A program made the translations under genes and the position numbers. Under the pieces are notes generated by a model. It had not been told where the DNA came from and searched no databases. It worked only from the letters and a program-made list of their open reading frames with translations. 53,618 bases of DNA, from NCBI GenBank assembly GCA_944323055.1, contig CALUQZ010000008.1:1-53618 (forward strand), given 5' to 3'. Within the stretch, counting starts at the first letter, position 1, and each line of letters begins with the position of its first letter. The stretch comes from an uncultured Acholeplasmatales bacterium (lineage in GTDB: Bacteria > Bacillota_I > Bacilli_A > Acholeplasmatales > Anaeroplasmataceae). Below, one piece after another: positions 17,531 to 27,267 of this stretch.

Positions 17531-18568
17531 TTAATAATGAACTCTCTTCTTACTAATAATCTGATTTATTAATGTGAACAATAATATAATTGCAAATAGA
17601 ATTATCGCACCAGCAGAAGCTAAGCCTAATCTATTATCATTTAACATTTCATAAATAAATCCGACCATAGTATTCATACTACCAGAATTACCAGGCTGAC
17701 CCATAGTATCACCAAAAATACCAACAATAGAAGTATATTCTTTAAATCCACCTATAAAGCCAGTAACTACTAAATATGATAACATAGGTGATATTAAAGG
17801 GATTGTAACATGTAGTAATGTTCTAACTTTAGATGCCCCATCAATTTTAGCCGCATCATAATATTGTTTATTAACACTTTGCAAAGATGAGAACAATATT
17901 AAAATCTTAAATGGTAATGCCGCCCAAATAGAATATAATATAACTACTGTTCTAGATGCCCAGTCTGATGCACCAGCACTTACCCATTTAATTGGAGTAA
18001 TACCAAACCATCCTAATATCGTGTTTATAAAACCTATAGATGATGCAACTTGCTCACCAGTAACAGGGTCATAAATATTACCAGTTAAACTTACAACATT
18101 AAACATTGCCATAAATACAGCACCAACAGCAATAGCATTTGTTAAATATGGTAGGAAGAAAATTGTTTGATACAATTTTTGTAACCATTTAATTGAGTTT
18201 AACCAAACAGATATTAACAATGCTAAGATTGTTGAAATTGGTACTGATATAAAAGCAAACAATAATGTATTAACTAAACATGTTATGAATAATGGAAATT
18301 GACAAACATAAATAAAGTTTGCAAAACCAACACCATCATAAGAATCCGTTAATGAGTTATAATTATTTTTAAACGCAATAATAACTGTATTAAAAATTGG
18401 ATATATAGTAAATACAGCTAAGAACACTAATGCCGGTAACATATATAAATAGCCCTTTTGGTTAACTAGCGCTCTTTTTATTCTTTTACTTAAAGGCTTT
18501 TGTGGTGCTTTATTTGGGTCTACTTCATATTTTTTTTCAACTTGTAATTCATTAACTGTAGCTTGCAT
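17531..18568 (-). CDS. CUT1 ABC importer permease (UgpA/MalF type)
   Basis: 345 residues, six membrane helices, with the docking loop QYYDAAKIDGASKVRTLLHV. It has a periplasmic-side insertion typical of the UgpA class (ASSIGFINTILGWFGI). It shares its first base with the stop of the ATPase gene upstream, so the subunits are coupled. Confidence 0.9.
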   Translation of the reverse strand: MQATVNELQVEKKYEVDPNKAPQKPLSKRIKRALVNQKGYLYMLPALVFLAVFTIYPIFNTVIIAFKNNYNSLTDSYDGVGFANFIYVCQFPLFITCLVNTLLFAFISVPISTILALLISVWLNSIKWLQKLYQTIFFLPYLTNAIAVGAVFMAMFNVVSLTGNIYDPVTGEQVASSIGFINTILGWFGITPIKWVSAGASDWASRTVVILYSIWAALPFKILILFSSLQSVNKQYYDAAKIDGASKVRTLLHVTIPLISPMLSYLVVTGFIGGFKEYTSIVGIFGDTMGQPGNSGSMNTMVGFIYEMLNDNRLGLASAGAIILFAIILLFTLINQIISKKRVHY

Positions 18569-19665
18569 TATTTAAGCCTCTCTTCAGTTTCAGCATCAAA
18601 TAAAAGCATTTTTTGAGGTCTTAAATTAAATTTAATTTCACCTTCTCTTGGCATATCAGTTAAAGAATCAACAATTGATCTAACTGTAGGTTTAGTACTT
18701 AATTCATGCTTTGAAACAATTGAAATATCTCTACCCATTACTTCTAAATGGTCAATATGACAAGTTAAAACACCATTAGGATCAACTAAGAAACCTTCAG
18801 GACGGATACCAACATAGATATTTTGACCTTCATAAATTTTAGGCTTATCTTCTGTGTCACGATAAGCAATATCCATAATTCTTTCTTCGCCGATATAAAC
18901 ACCACCATTTTTAATTTCGCCCTTAAAAATGTTAATAGGTGGAGTTCCTAAGAAATTAGCTACGAATAAATTAACTGGATCATCATATACGTCTTGTGGT
19001 TTACCAACTTGTTGCATAACTCCAAGTTTCATAACCACAATATAATCAGAAATTGACATTGCTTCTTCTTGGTCATGTGTAACGAATATTGTTGTTACAC
19101 CTGTTTCTCTTTGAATACGTTTAATTTCTTCTCTTGTTTGTAAACGTAATCTAGCATCTAGATTTGATAATGGTTCATCTAGTAACAAAACGTTCGGATT
19201 TTTAACAAGTGCACGTGCGATAGCTACACGTTGTTGTTGTCCACCTGAAAGTTCACTAGGTTTACGATCCATTAAGTTTTCAATTTGTACTATTTTAGCT
19301 GCTTCAAAAGCTTTTACAGCAGCTTCTTTCTTTGGCACTCTAGCACTTTCAAGAGGGAATAAAATATTTTTAGCAACCGTCATATGCGGGAATAATGCAT
19401 AATTTTGGAATACCATACCAATTCCTCTTTTTTCAGGTGGCAAATCTGTTACATCAGCATCCTCGAAAAAGATATGACCTGATGTTGGTTCTTGCAACCC
19501 TGCAATCATGTAGAGCGTTGTAGATTTACCACAACCAGAAGGACCTAAAAGCCCAATAAGTTTACCATCTGGAATTTCAATATTTAAATCATCGACAGCT
19601 CTTACTTCGCTTTTTTGCTTCTTATTTGTGAAAATCTTTGTTAAATGTTCTAATACAACCTTCAT
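18568..19665 (-). CDS. CUT1 ABC importer ATPase (MsmK/UgpC type)
   Basis: 365 residues. Walker A GPSGCGKST, Q-loop VFQNYALFPHMTV, signature LSGGQQQR, Walker B LLLDEPLSNLDARLR, H-loop TIFVTHDQEEAM. The C-terminal TOBE/regulatory domain (IYVGIRPEGFLV) is present, as in MalK-like proteins. First gene of the transporter-nuclease operon; GGAGGC ribosome site. ATPases of this class often serve several importers. Confidence 0.92.
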   Translation of the reverse strand: MKVVLEHLTKIFTNKKQKSEVRAVDDLNIEIPDGKLIGLLGPSGCGKSTTLYMIAGLQEPTSGHIFFEDADVTDLPPEKRGIGMVFQNYALFPHMTVAKNILFPLESARVPKKEAAVKAFEAAKIVQIENLMDRKPSELSGGQQQRVAIARALVKNPNVLLLDEPLSNLDARLRLQTREEIKRIQRETGVTTIFVTHDQEEAMSISDYIVVMKLGVMQQVGKPQDVYDDPVNLFVANFLGTPPINIFKGEIKNGGVYIGEERIMDIAYRDTEDKPKIYEGQNIYVGIRPEGFLVDPNGVLTCHIDHLEVMGRDISIVSKHELSTKPTVRSIVDSLTDMPREGEIKFNLRPQKMLLFDAETEERLK

Positions 19666-19698
19666 AATGCCTCCAATGAGTAAATTTTACCCTTTATG

Positions 19699-19759
19699 AT
19701 TTTAACATAAAGTTACGAACTATTAAAGAAATTTGTAAAACTTTACACTTTATTTACAA
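19699..19759 (-). promoter_or_regulatory. Promoter and palindrome before the transporter-nuclease operon
   Basis: Minus strand TTTAAT (19722-19727), 17 bases, TAAAAT (19699-19704). Just upstream lies TGTAAA-AC-TTTACA (19734-19747) inside a wider TTGTAAA (19733-19739) / TTTACAA (19753-19759) repeat. It could be the operator of the operon or the terminator of asnS, whose stop codon begins at 19762 and reads leftward into it. Confidence 0.5.
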
Positions 19760-21139
19760 TTAAAATTCAAGATTTTTAGGTGTTCTTGGGAATGGGATAA
19801 CATCCCTAATGTTTTCGACTCCGGTAATATACATAATCAATCTTTCAAAACCCATACCAAAACCACTATGAACACATCCACCATATCTACGTGTGTCTAA
19901 ATACCAATCCATCGTTTCCGGTTTGATATTAAATTCAGCCATTCTCTTTAATAAAACATCCATTCTTTCTTCTCTTTGTGAACCTCCACAAAGTTCTCCT
20001 GAGCCTGGCACTAACAAATCAACAGCCGCCACTGTCTTCTTGTCATCATTTAAACGCATGTAGAAAGCTTTGATTTCTTCTGGCCAATCTTTAACAAAAA
20101 CAGGGGCTTTAAAATATGTTTCTGTTAAATATTTTTCGTGTTCACGCCCTAAATCTTTGCCATATTCTGGGGCTTCCTCGAATTTAACCTTAGCTTGTTT
20201 CAATAAGGTTATTGCATCATGATGCGTTATTCTAACAAATTCTTTATTTAAAACATCCGTCAAGCGAGAAATTAAACCTTTTTCAACAAACTTATCAAAA
20301 AAAGCCATTTCTTCTTTGGCATGTTCTAAAACATACTTAATAATATATTTAATTAATTCTTCCATGATATCCATATCATCATTGATATCAGCAAAAGCCA
20401 TTTCAGGTTCAATCATCCAAAATTCACTAGCATGTCTTAAAGTATTGGAATTTTCTGCTCTAAAAGCCGGACCAAATGTATAAACATTACTAAATGCTAA
20501 AGCGAAAGCTTCAGCTTCAAGCTGACCTGTTACGGTTAAATTAGCCGGTTTACCAAAAAAATCTTTAGAATAATCTACTTCTTTACCATCTAATTTATCT
20601 AAATCAAGTGTTGTAACTTGAAACATTTGACCTGCACCTTCACCATCATTTGCTGTTATGATAGGACTATGTAAATATAAAAATCTTTTTTCTTCAAAAA
20701 AATGATGAATAGCTAAAGCACAAATACTTCTAACTCTAAAGACTGCACTAAACAAATTAGTTCTTGGTCTTAAATTAGCATGTTCTCTTAAAAAATCACG
20801 TGTATGTCTTTTTGGTTGTATCGGATATGTGTCATCACAACCACCAAGTAAGGCAAAACTACTAGCCTTAATTTCAAAAGGTTGTGCATTATTTGGTGTT
20901 AAAATCACTTGTCCTTTAACCTCAATAGACATACCTGCTCTAACTTTTCTAGCTTCTTCATGACCTTTAGTGTTTTCATCATAAACGATTTGAATTGATT
21001 CAAAAAAAGTACCATCGTTTAACATAATAAACCCGAAGGCTTTTTGGTCTCTATTACTTCTAACCCATCCTTTTAGTGTTACTTCTTTATTAGCGTAAGC
21101 AGCTAGATCTTGATAAATTTGATAACTTAAATCTCTCAT
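19760..21139 (-). CDS. asnS: Asparaginyl-tRNA synthetase
   Basis: 459 residues from ATG 21139, which has AAGGAG seven bases upstream; the longer GTG reading at 21157 overlaps that site. N-terminal OB-fold anticodon domain ([19 protein letters not shown]), then the class II core with motif 2 [24 protein letters not shown] and motif 3 [15 protein letters not shown]. It charges tRNA-Asn. Preceded by a T-box leader, so it responds to uncharged tRNA-Asn. Confidence 0.95.
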   Translation of the reverse strand: MRDLSYQIYQDLAAYANKEVTLKGWVRSNRDQKAFGFIMLNDGTFFESIQIVYDENTKGHEEARKVRAGMSIEVKGQVILTPNNAQPFEIKASSFALLGGCDDTYPIQPKRHTRDFLREHANLRPRTNLFSAVFRVRSICALAIHHFFEEKRFLYLHSPIITANDGEGAGQMFQVTTLDLDKLDGKEVDYSKDFFGKPANLTVTGQLEAEAFALAFSNVYTFGPAFRAENSNTLRHASEFWMIEPEMAFADINDDMDIMEELIKYIIKYVLEHAKEEMAFFDKFVEKGLISRLTDVLNKEFVRITHHDAITLLKQAKVKFEEAPEYGKDLGREHEKYLTETYFKAPVFVKDWPEEIKAFYMRLNDDKKTVAAVDLLVPGSGELCGGSQREERMDVLLKRMAEFNIKPETMDWYLDTRRYGGCVHSGFGMGFERLIMYITGVENIRDVIPFPRTPKNLEF

Positions 21140-21164
21140 TTTATTCTCCTTATTCACTAAATTT

Positions 21165-21385
21165 ATATCTAAGGACGAAAATAATTCCGCGGTACCACCT
21201 TAGTTCTAGATATAAATCTAGCTCTCAAATCTGTTAACGCCAGTCTACGGATAGGTCTAATTAAACTTCTTCTATCATTTAAAGATGTTGTCCGATAACT
21301 TAATTTATTTGTTTCCACCAACCACAAATTCTCTATAAAATTAATTGTTATCATTCTTCTTTGCTTAACTTTATTATCTCAGCAT
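21165..21385 (-). promoter_or_regulatory. T-box leader of asnS
   Basis: Minus strand. The canonical T-box AGGTGGTACCGCGG stands near 21188-21201, followed by TTCGTCCTTAG closing the antiterminator. The stem I apical sequence GGTTGGTGGAAA is near 21311-21322. A candidate AAC (Asn) specifier lies in GGACAACATC (21284-21293, triplet 21287-21289). A stem III-like hairpin CTAGAT-TTAT-ATCTAG precedes the T-box. The alternative helix pairs this region with TTAGATATAAATTTAG, but no run of T follows before the ribosome site. Confidence 0.85.
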
Positions 21386-21386
21386 T

Positions 21387-21415
21387 ATGATACAATAAAA
21401 AAGAGGTTTTGTCTA
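21387..21415 (-). promoter_or_regulatory. Promoter of the asnS leader
   Basis: Minus strand TAGACA (21410-21415), 17-base spacer, TATCAT (21387-21392). Transcription starts just before the T-box leader. Confidence 0.6.
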
Positions 21416-21495
21416 GAATAAACAATTAATTAAATACTTAAAATCTAAAAAATAACGGCTTAATTATAGTATAATTTAGATAAATTTTGAAATGA

Positions 21496-21522
21496 GAAAA
21501 AAGACGCCAAAAATATGGCATC
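21496..21522 (-). terminator. Terminator of the four-helix membrane protein gene
   Basis: Minus strand GATGCC (21517-21522) / GGCGTC (21503-21508), then TTTTTT. A run of T also lies on the other side, so it may work both ways. Confidence 0.8.
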
Positions 21523-21530
21523 TCTTTTTC

Positions 21531-22046
21531 TTATTTTATTGTGAAAATTGTTCTATAAAGTCCTACTAAAGCGGCAAGTCCAAAACATACTAATCCTAAA
21601 TATGAACCAATACCTGCATTAAACTCTAGCAATTCAGCTACTGAAGCAAACAATTCGCCCCATACTAAATAATTAGATGTGAAAAGCATCATAATAGCAC
21701 CGGCTACTAAGAATAATACGCCAATTAAACTGATGAGTTTAGACTTAGTAATATTTAGTATTACACCTACAAAAGCAAATACTAAAGGTAATAAAGCTAC
21801 AAAGCTAAAACCTAAAATTTCCATTGAAAATTCAATGACTCCTTCTGTAGATTCTGTATAACCAAATACTACTTGCATACCTGTAAAACCAGAATCTGAT
21901 ATTCCTTCTATGTAGTCACCTAAATTGCCTGTATTTAAAACTGTTGCATTTAAAAATAAGAAAAGAATTATTCCTAGGACAACAAGTACTAGAATAGCAA
22001 CGCTTAAATAAAGTGGCATTGAACTTGACTTTTTACTTTTTGCCAT
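21531..22046 (-). CDS. Membrane protein of unknown function, four helices
   Basis: 171 residues with a basic serine-rich start (MAKSKKSSS) and four hydrophobic helices at about 12-34, 75-97, 105-122 and 145-165. A short acidic external loop (TGNLGDYIEGISDSGF) follows helix 1. Single gene with its own -10 box (TATAAT near 22070) and a GGAGGT ribosome site. I recognise no family. Confidence 0.7.
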   Translation of the reverse strand: MAKSKKSSSMPLYLSVAILVLVVLGIILFLFLNATVLNTGNLGDYIEGISDSGFTGMQVVFGYTESTEGVIEFSMEILGFSFVALLPLVFAFVGVILNITKSKLISLIGVLFLVAGAIMMLFTSNYLVWGELFASVAELLEFNAGIGSYLGLVCFGLAALVGLYRTIFTIK

Positions 22047-22194
22047 AAACTTTACCTCCTATGTAGTTGTATTATACACCTAAATAAGAGTTTAATCAAA
22101 TATGATATTAAAATATAATAAAAACAAATTATAAAGATTAATAAACTAATTATAATTAACTATACCTTAAAGAGAAAAAAATTTAATAAATGCT

Positions 22195-22833
22195 TTAATT
22201 AAGCAATTTATCAAATTTAGAGCTTATATATCCTTCTAAATCTAAAGTGATAAAATTATATCCTAATAATTTTAATTTATTTATTAATTCTTCCTTATTT
22301 AACTTTATAAAATCTTCTTTATTTACTTCAATTCTTAAAATATCATCATGCACACGAGCTCTACAAAATTTAATATTATAAGATTTAATTACGGCCTCTG
22401 CTTTAGCTACAGCATCTAATTTTTCTTTTGTCAATATTGTATTATAAGGAAAACGTGTAGCTAAACAAGAGTTAGAAGGCTTATTATAAGCTGGTATTTT
22501 TAATGTTTGGCTATAAGTTCTTATATCAGTTTTAGAAAATGATAGTTCTTCTAAAGGACTTAATATGTTTAATTCTTTAATAGCTTTACTACCAGGACGA
22601 TATTGTTTTAAATCATCTATATTTTGCCCGTCTAGTATAACTTCATATTTTTCTTCTAAAGCTTTATTTTTAATTAAAGACATCATTTCTTTTTTACAAA
22701 AATAACATCTGTCTATCATATTTTCTTTAAATTCTTTAATTAGTAAGGGCTCAAAATTTATTATTTGATATTTATAATCATTATCTTCTAAATATTTAAT
22801 AGCTTCATTATATTCTAAACTTTCTAACATCAT
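22195..22833 (-). CDS. LarE-like protein lacking the PP-loop
   Basis: About 212 residues. LarE enzymes give up a cysteine sulfur to build the nickel-pincer cofactor of lactate racemase. Seen: DRCYFCKKEMMSL, ILDGQNIDDLKQYRPGSKA, SPLEELSFSKTDIR, KPSNSCLATRFPYNTILT, RARVHDDILRIEV, ITLDLEGYISSKFDKL, all in family order. The N-terminal 60 residues with the ATP-binding SGGVDS loop are absent: the gene runs straight into the terminator of the ABC exporter upstream. The first ATG (22875) lies in that hairpin; an internal ATG pair at 22828-22833 is more likely. Either inactive for AMP activation or a remnant. No larB/larC nearby. Confidence 0.7.
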   Translation of the reverse strand: MMLESLEYNEAIKYLEDNDYKYQIINFEPLLIKEFKENMIDRCYFCKKEMMSLIKNKALEEKYEVILDGQNIDDLKQYRPGSKAIKELNILSPLEELSFSKTDIRTYSQTLKIPAYNKPSNSCLATRFPYNTILTKEKLDAVAKAEAVIKSYNIKFCRARVHDDILRIEVNKEDFIKLNKEELINKLKLLGYNFITLDLEGYISSKFDKLLN

Positions 22834-22849
22834 ATAATAATTACTTATA

Positions 22850-22877
22850 TAATAAAAGGACAAGTTTAAACTCATCC
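22850..22877 (-). terminator. Terminator of the cls-uppP-ABC exporter operon
   Basis: Minus strand GGATGAGTTTAAACTTGTCC (22858-22877), ten pairs with wobbles, followed by TTTTATT. It starts 2 bases behind the TAG stop of the exporter gene. Confidence 0.75.
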
Positions 22878-22878
22878 T

Positions 22879-24657
22879 CTATTTTTCCATATGCTTATAT
22901 TGAATTTCATATAATGAATAATATAGACCTTTTTTCTTTAACAATTCTTGATGATTACCCTCTTCTACTATTTCCCCTTTTTTTAAGACGATAATCTTAT
23001 CGGCATGTTGAATAGTAGAAAGTCTATGAGCTACTATTAACATAGTACCAACATTCATCATTTTTTCTAAACTTTCTTGAATTAAAACTTCTGTTTCCGT
23101 GTCAATATTTGCTGTAGCTTCATCTAATATCATAATATTAGGTTTATGAATAACTGTTCTAGCAAAACTAATTAATTGCCTTTCTCCAGCTGAGAAATTA
23201 GAACCTCTTTCTAATACTTTGTGATCATATGCATCCGGAAGACGCTCAATAAACCTATCAGCATTAACATATTTAACCGCATCAATAACATCATCACGCG
23301 TAAATCTTTTATCTCTTAAAGTTATATTAGATTCAATAGAACCTGAAAACATAAATACATCTTGTAACATTTGACCTATATGTTTTCTTAATGACTCAAT
23401 TTTAATATCCATAATATCAATATCATCAATATAGATGTGACCTTTTTGAATATCATAATTTCGCACAATTAAAGCTAAAATTGTTGTTTTTCCTGCTCCA
23501 GTTGCCCCGACAAAAGCTACTGTTTGTTTAGGCATAATAGTAAATGAAACATCTTTTAATATCCAATTATCATTATTATAAGCAAACCAAACATGGTCAA
23601 AAACAATTTTACCTTCAAAATGAGAAATATCTCTTGCCTCTTCTTTATCTAAAACCACTTTTTTAGTATCTAAAATTGTCAAAATCTTTTCAGTTGATGC
23701 AAAAGCTTGTTGAAGTTGATTAAATAATTCAGCTAATTGTTGAATCGGATTAAAGAAACTACCTATATAACCATAGTATGAAACAAAATATTCTGGTCTA
23801 AGTCTATTAATACCTATTAAATTAATACCAAAATAAATAACTATCATTTGACATACTACATATAAGACATAAATAGTTGGTTGAAAAATACCAAATACTA
23901 AAATTTCTTTAATAGAACTCTTCTTTAAAGCTTCATTTTTATTTCTAAATTCTTGATATTTTTTCTCTTCTTGATTAAAAATTTGAGTAACTTTCATGCC
24001 AGAAATATTTTCAGACAAAAATGAATTAACAGCTGAAACATTTTGTCTAACTTCTCTATAGGCGTTTCTTGATTTCTTTCTAAAAATAAAAGTAACTATT
24101 AATAAAACAGGTACTATACATAACATAATTAATGTCAATTCATAAGATATAATAAACATAATTATTGTTACCATAACAATCGTTAATAAATACCTTAAAA
24201 AGTTAACTAAAACATTACTAAAAAAATCATTTAATGTCGCAGTATCTGAAGTAACTCTTGTCACTAATCTACCAACTGGTTGTTCATTAATTTGGGCAAT
24301 TGATAAAGATTCAATATGCGTAAAAATATCAGTTCTAATATTAAATAATATTTTTTGACCAATTCTTTGTAATAACATTGAATTGTAATAGTTAATAAAA
24401 CAACCAACAAAAGCTATTAAAATATAACCACCGATAAGTAAAAAACAATATAATAAAATATTGTTATTACTCAACGTATCATTACGCAAAAAGCCTATAA
24501 TTTGTCCTTGTAATAAAGGTGGTACTAAATCTATTAAAACTAAAATTATCGTTAAAATAAAGCCTATAATAAATTGTTTAGTATATGGTTTAGCAAATAA
24601 AACCAATCTTTTAATAATCTCTTTATCTTTATAATTTCTCGTTATATCTTTAACCAT
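22879..24657 (-). CDS. ABC exporter half-transporter, catalytic subunit (BmrD/LmrD-like)
   Basis: 592 residues: six membrane helices (about 30-315), then the ATPase. Walker A GATGAGKTT, altered signature FSAGERQ, and Walker B ILDEATANIDTETE with the catalytic glutamate. The partner upstream has the canonical signature but lacks this glutamate, the typical division of labour in heterodimeric multidrug/lipid exporters. Its start codon overlaps the partner stop by one base (TAATG). Confidence 0.9.
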   Translation of the reverse strand: MVKDITRNYKDKEIIKRLVLFAKPYTKQFIIGFILTIILVLIDLVPPLLQGQIIGFLRNDTLSNNNILLYCFLLIGGYILIAFVGCFINYYNSMLLQRIGQKILFNIRTDIFTHIESLSIAQINEQPVGRLVTRVTSDTATLNDFFSNVLVNFLRYLLTIVMVTIIMFIISYELTLIMLCIVPVLLIVTFIFRKKSRNAYREVRQNVSAVNSFLSENISGMKVTQIFNQEEKKYQEFRNKNEALKKSSIKEILVFGIFQPTIYVLYVVCQMIVIYFGINLIGINRLRPEYFVSYYGYIGSFFNPIQQLAELFNQLQQAFASTEKILTILDTKKVVLDKEEARDISHFEGKIVFDHVWFAYNNDNWILKDVSFTIMPKQTVAFVGATGAGKTTILALIVRNYDIQKGHIYIDDIDIMDIKIESLRKHIGQMLQDVFMFSGSIESNITLRDKRFTRDDVIDAVKYVNADRFIERLPDAYDHKVLERGSNFSAGERQLISFARTVIHKPNIMILDEATANIDTETEVLIQESLEKMMNVGTMLIVAHRLSTIQHADKIIVLKKGEIVEEGNHQELLKKKGLYYSLYEIQYKHMEK

Positions 24658-26408
24658 TAGCTATTTACCTCCTTTTCTAAGGCTTGTAGTCTAACCATTT
24701 CTTGATATAACTTATTATCCTTTAATAAGGATTCATTATTACCAATACCTACAATTTTTCCTTCATCAAGTAAAATAATTAAATCTAAATCTTTAACAGT
24801 TGAAATACGATGACTTACCATTATAGTAGTTTTACCTTGTCTTAATTCTCTTAAATTACTTAATATTTTTTCTTCCGTTTTAGTATCAACGGCTGAAACA
24901 GAATCATCAAAAATCATAATAGGCGGATTTTTAAGTAAGGCTCTTGCAATACTAACTCTTTGTTTTTGACCACCAGATAAAGTGACACCACGTTCACCTA
25001 AAATAGTTTGATAACCATCACTAAATTCTACAATATTATCATGAACATCAGATAATCTAGCTGATTTAATAATGTCTTCATCAGCTACTTCTTTATCAAA
25101 AGCAAAAGCTATATTATTTCTTACTGTATCAGAAAACAAAAAGTTATCTTGTGGTACATAACCTATACTATCTCTTACTTTCTTAAAAGGAATATTCATA
25201 ATATCTACATCATCAAGTAATACACTATTTTTAGGGACATTATACATCCTTAACAATAAATCAACTAAGGTTGATTTCCCAGACCCTGTTTTACCTAAAA
25301 TACCAACCATTTGTCCTTGTTCAATCGTAAAAGTAATGTCTTTTAATGTTGGCGTAGTAGCATCATTAAACGTAAAAGATAAATGATTAAATGTTATCTT
25401 ACCTAAAACGCTACTACTAACAACTTCACTATCAATAATTTCTGGTTTTTCATCTAATAAAGAACTAACTCTTTCTAAACTAGCTTTAGCTTGACTACGT
25501 AAGTTTATTAATTGTCCGATAGCCATCATAGGCCAGGTTAAACTATTAAAATAAGAAACATATTCTGTTAAATCACCAATAGTGAAATTAATATTTGTTC
25601 CGGCAATCAAATAAACACCACCGGCAAATAAAAATGATACAATTAAATTTAATATTAATGTAATAGCTACATTTAATATCATATAATAGCGTAAAAACGC
25701 CATATTTTTATCATAATTATCTTGATTAATTCTGTTAAATTCTTCTGTTTCTTCTTGTTCTTTAACAAAAGCTTTAATAACACTAATACCGGTGAAATTC
25801 TCTTGTGTAAAATCTGATAAATCTTCATAAGCTTTTTGTCTAATGCTAAACTTTCCTTCCATTTTTTGACCTAAAAAGAAAGATGCTATACCAATACCTA
25901 CTGCAGGAATTAAAATAATAATAGTTAAAACCCAATTTAAAAGGAACATCTTAACTAAAGCAATAGAACCTAAAAAGATAAAATCAATTAACATAATAGT
26001 ACCTTGGCCAAAAAAAGCTCTAATTGTTTGTAAATCATTAGTATATAAAGCCATTAAAGCACCTGTTTTATGTTTTTTATAAAAACTATAGCTCAAATTT
26101 TCACTGTGAGCAAACATCATATCCCTAAGATCAGCTTCAATTCTAACCCCAACCCCAAAGATACAATAACGCCATGTAAAACGACCGGTAAACATAATAA
26201 TAGCGATTGCGCCAATCCACACAATAGAATTTTGCAATAAATCTTTATTACTAAATATAGTGCCATCATCAACAGCATCAACTAAATCGCCAAAAATTTG
26301 AGGAATCAATAATTGAAAATAATCGACAGCAATTAAAGCTAAAATGCCAAAAAAGAAGAACCAAAAGTATTTATAATAAAACTTATTTACATACTTTCCA
26401 AATAACAT
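24657..26408 (-). CDS. ABC exporter half-transporter, degenerate-site subunit (BmrC/LmrC-like)
   Basis: 583 residues, six membrane helices and an ATPase with Walker A GKTGSGKST and signature LSGGQKQR. Walker B is MIFDDSVSAVD, in which aspartate replaces the catalytic glutamate. That marks the degenerate site of a heterodimer with the following gene. Upstream uppP lies 8 bases away, so export may concern envelope or lipid-linked compounds or antibiotics. Confidence 0.9.
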   Translation of the reverse strand: MLFGKYVNKFYYKYFWFFFFGILALIAVDYFQLLIPQIFGDLVDAVDDGTIFSNKDLLQNSIVWIGAIAIIMFTGRFTWRYCIFGVGVRIEADLRDMMFAHSENLSYSFYKKHKTGALMALYTNDLQTIRAFFGQGTIMLIDFIFLGSIALVKMFLLNWVLTIIILIPAVGIGIASFFLGQKMEGKFSIRQKAYEDLSDFTQENFTGISVIKAFVKEQEETEEFNRINQDNYDKNMAFLRYYMILNVAITLILNLIVSFLFAGGVYLIAGTNINFTIGDLTEYVSYFNSLTWPMMAIGQLINLRSQAKASLERVSSLLDEKPEIIDSEVVSSSVLGKITFNHLSFTFNDATTPTLKDITFTIEQGQMVGILGKTGSGKSTLVDLLLRMYNVPKNSVLLDDVDIMNIPFKKVRDSIGYVPQDNFLFSDTVRNNIAFAFDKEVADEDIIKSARLSDVHDNIVEFSDGYQTILGERGVTLSGGQKQRVSIARALLKNPPIMIFDDSVSAVDTKTEEKILSNLRELRQGKTTIMVSHRISTVKDLDLIILLDEGKIVGIGNNESLLKDNKLYQEMVRLQALEKEVNS

Positions 26409-26416
26409 AAAATCTC

Positions 26417-27256
26417 CTAAACACTTATAACACTAGTAGCAAATAAAATAATTAAAATAATACCTAAAACTATTCTATAAACGCCAAAGACTTTAAAGTC
26501 ATGTTTCTTAATATAACGCATTAAGAATTTAATTACTAACATACTAACAACAAATGCTACTACCATTCCTACTAACAAGAAAACAATTTGGTCAGTTGTT
26601 ATAGAATTATCCATAAAGAATTTAACACCTTTTAATAAACTAGCACCTAACATAACAGGAATTGATAAAAAGAAACTAAATTCGGCTGATACTGTTCTAT
26701 TACAACCAATTAACATCGCTCCTAATATAGTAACACCACTTCTTGAAGTTCCTGGTATTAATGATAATAATTGAATAAAACCGATAATTAAAGCTGTACT
26801 TATAGACATATCTTTAATATCATTAATTTTAAAACTTCTCTTTTTATTAAATATCTCAATAACTATAAAGAATACACCATAAATAATTAAAGTAATACTT
26901 ACAGTTATTGAATTATATAAATGTTCATTCAACCAATCATCAAAAAGTAAGCCTATAATAGCAGCAGGCAAACAAGCTATTATTACTTTAAGCCAAATTA
27001 ACCACGTATTTTTCTTAACTTCTACATCTTTAGATTTACCAAATGGCCATAGTTTATTAAAAAAACAAATAATAACAGCTATAATAGCCCCTAATTGAAT
27101 AGCTACTAAAAAGAAATCCCAAAATGCTTGTCCATAACTATCTTTAACATCTAATAATGATTCTAAAATGATCATATGACCGGTTGAACTTATCGGTAAC
27201 CACTCTGTAATACCTTCTATTATTCCAAATAATATACTTTTTAAAATATCTAACAT
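26417..27256 (-). CDS. uppP: Undecaprenyl-diphosphatase
   Basis: 279 residues, polytopic. UppP/BacA removes one phosphate from C55-PP to recycle the wall carrier lipid, and gives bacitracin tolerance. Signature segments: GIIEGITEWLPISSTGHMI with the catalytic glutamate near 14-17, and IPGTSRSGVTI with the PGTSRSG loop. Cls lies 11 bases upstream. The gene indicates carrier-lipid recycling and hence probably a peptidoglycan wall. Confidence 0.93.
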   Translation of the reverse strand: MLDILKSILFGIIEGITEWLPISSTGHMIILESLLDVKDSYGQAFWDFFLVAIQLGAIIAVIICFFNKLWPFGKSKDVEVKKNTWLIWLKVIIACLPAAIIGLLFDDWLNEHLYNSITVSITLIIYGVFFIVIEIFNKKRSFKINDIKDMSISTALIIGFIQLLSLIPGTSRSGVTILGAMLIGCNRTVSAEFSFFLSIPVMLGASLLKGVKFFMDNSITTDQIVFLLVGMVVAFVVSMLVIKFLMRYIKKHDFKVFGVYRIVLGIILIILFATSVISV

Positions 27257-27267
27257 AAATTCTCCTC

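Noticed and set aside
21169-21354. ORF of 61 residues upstream of asnS
   Set aside because: It is the T-box leader read as protein; the RNA motif is canonical.
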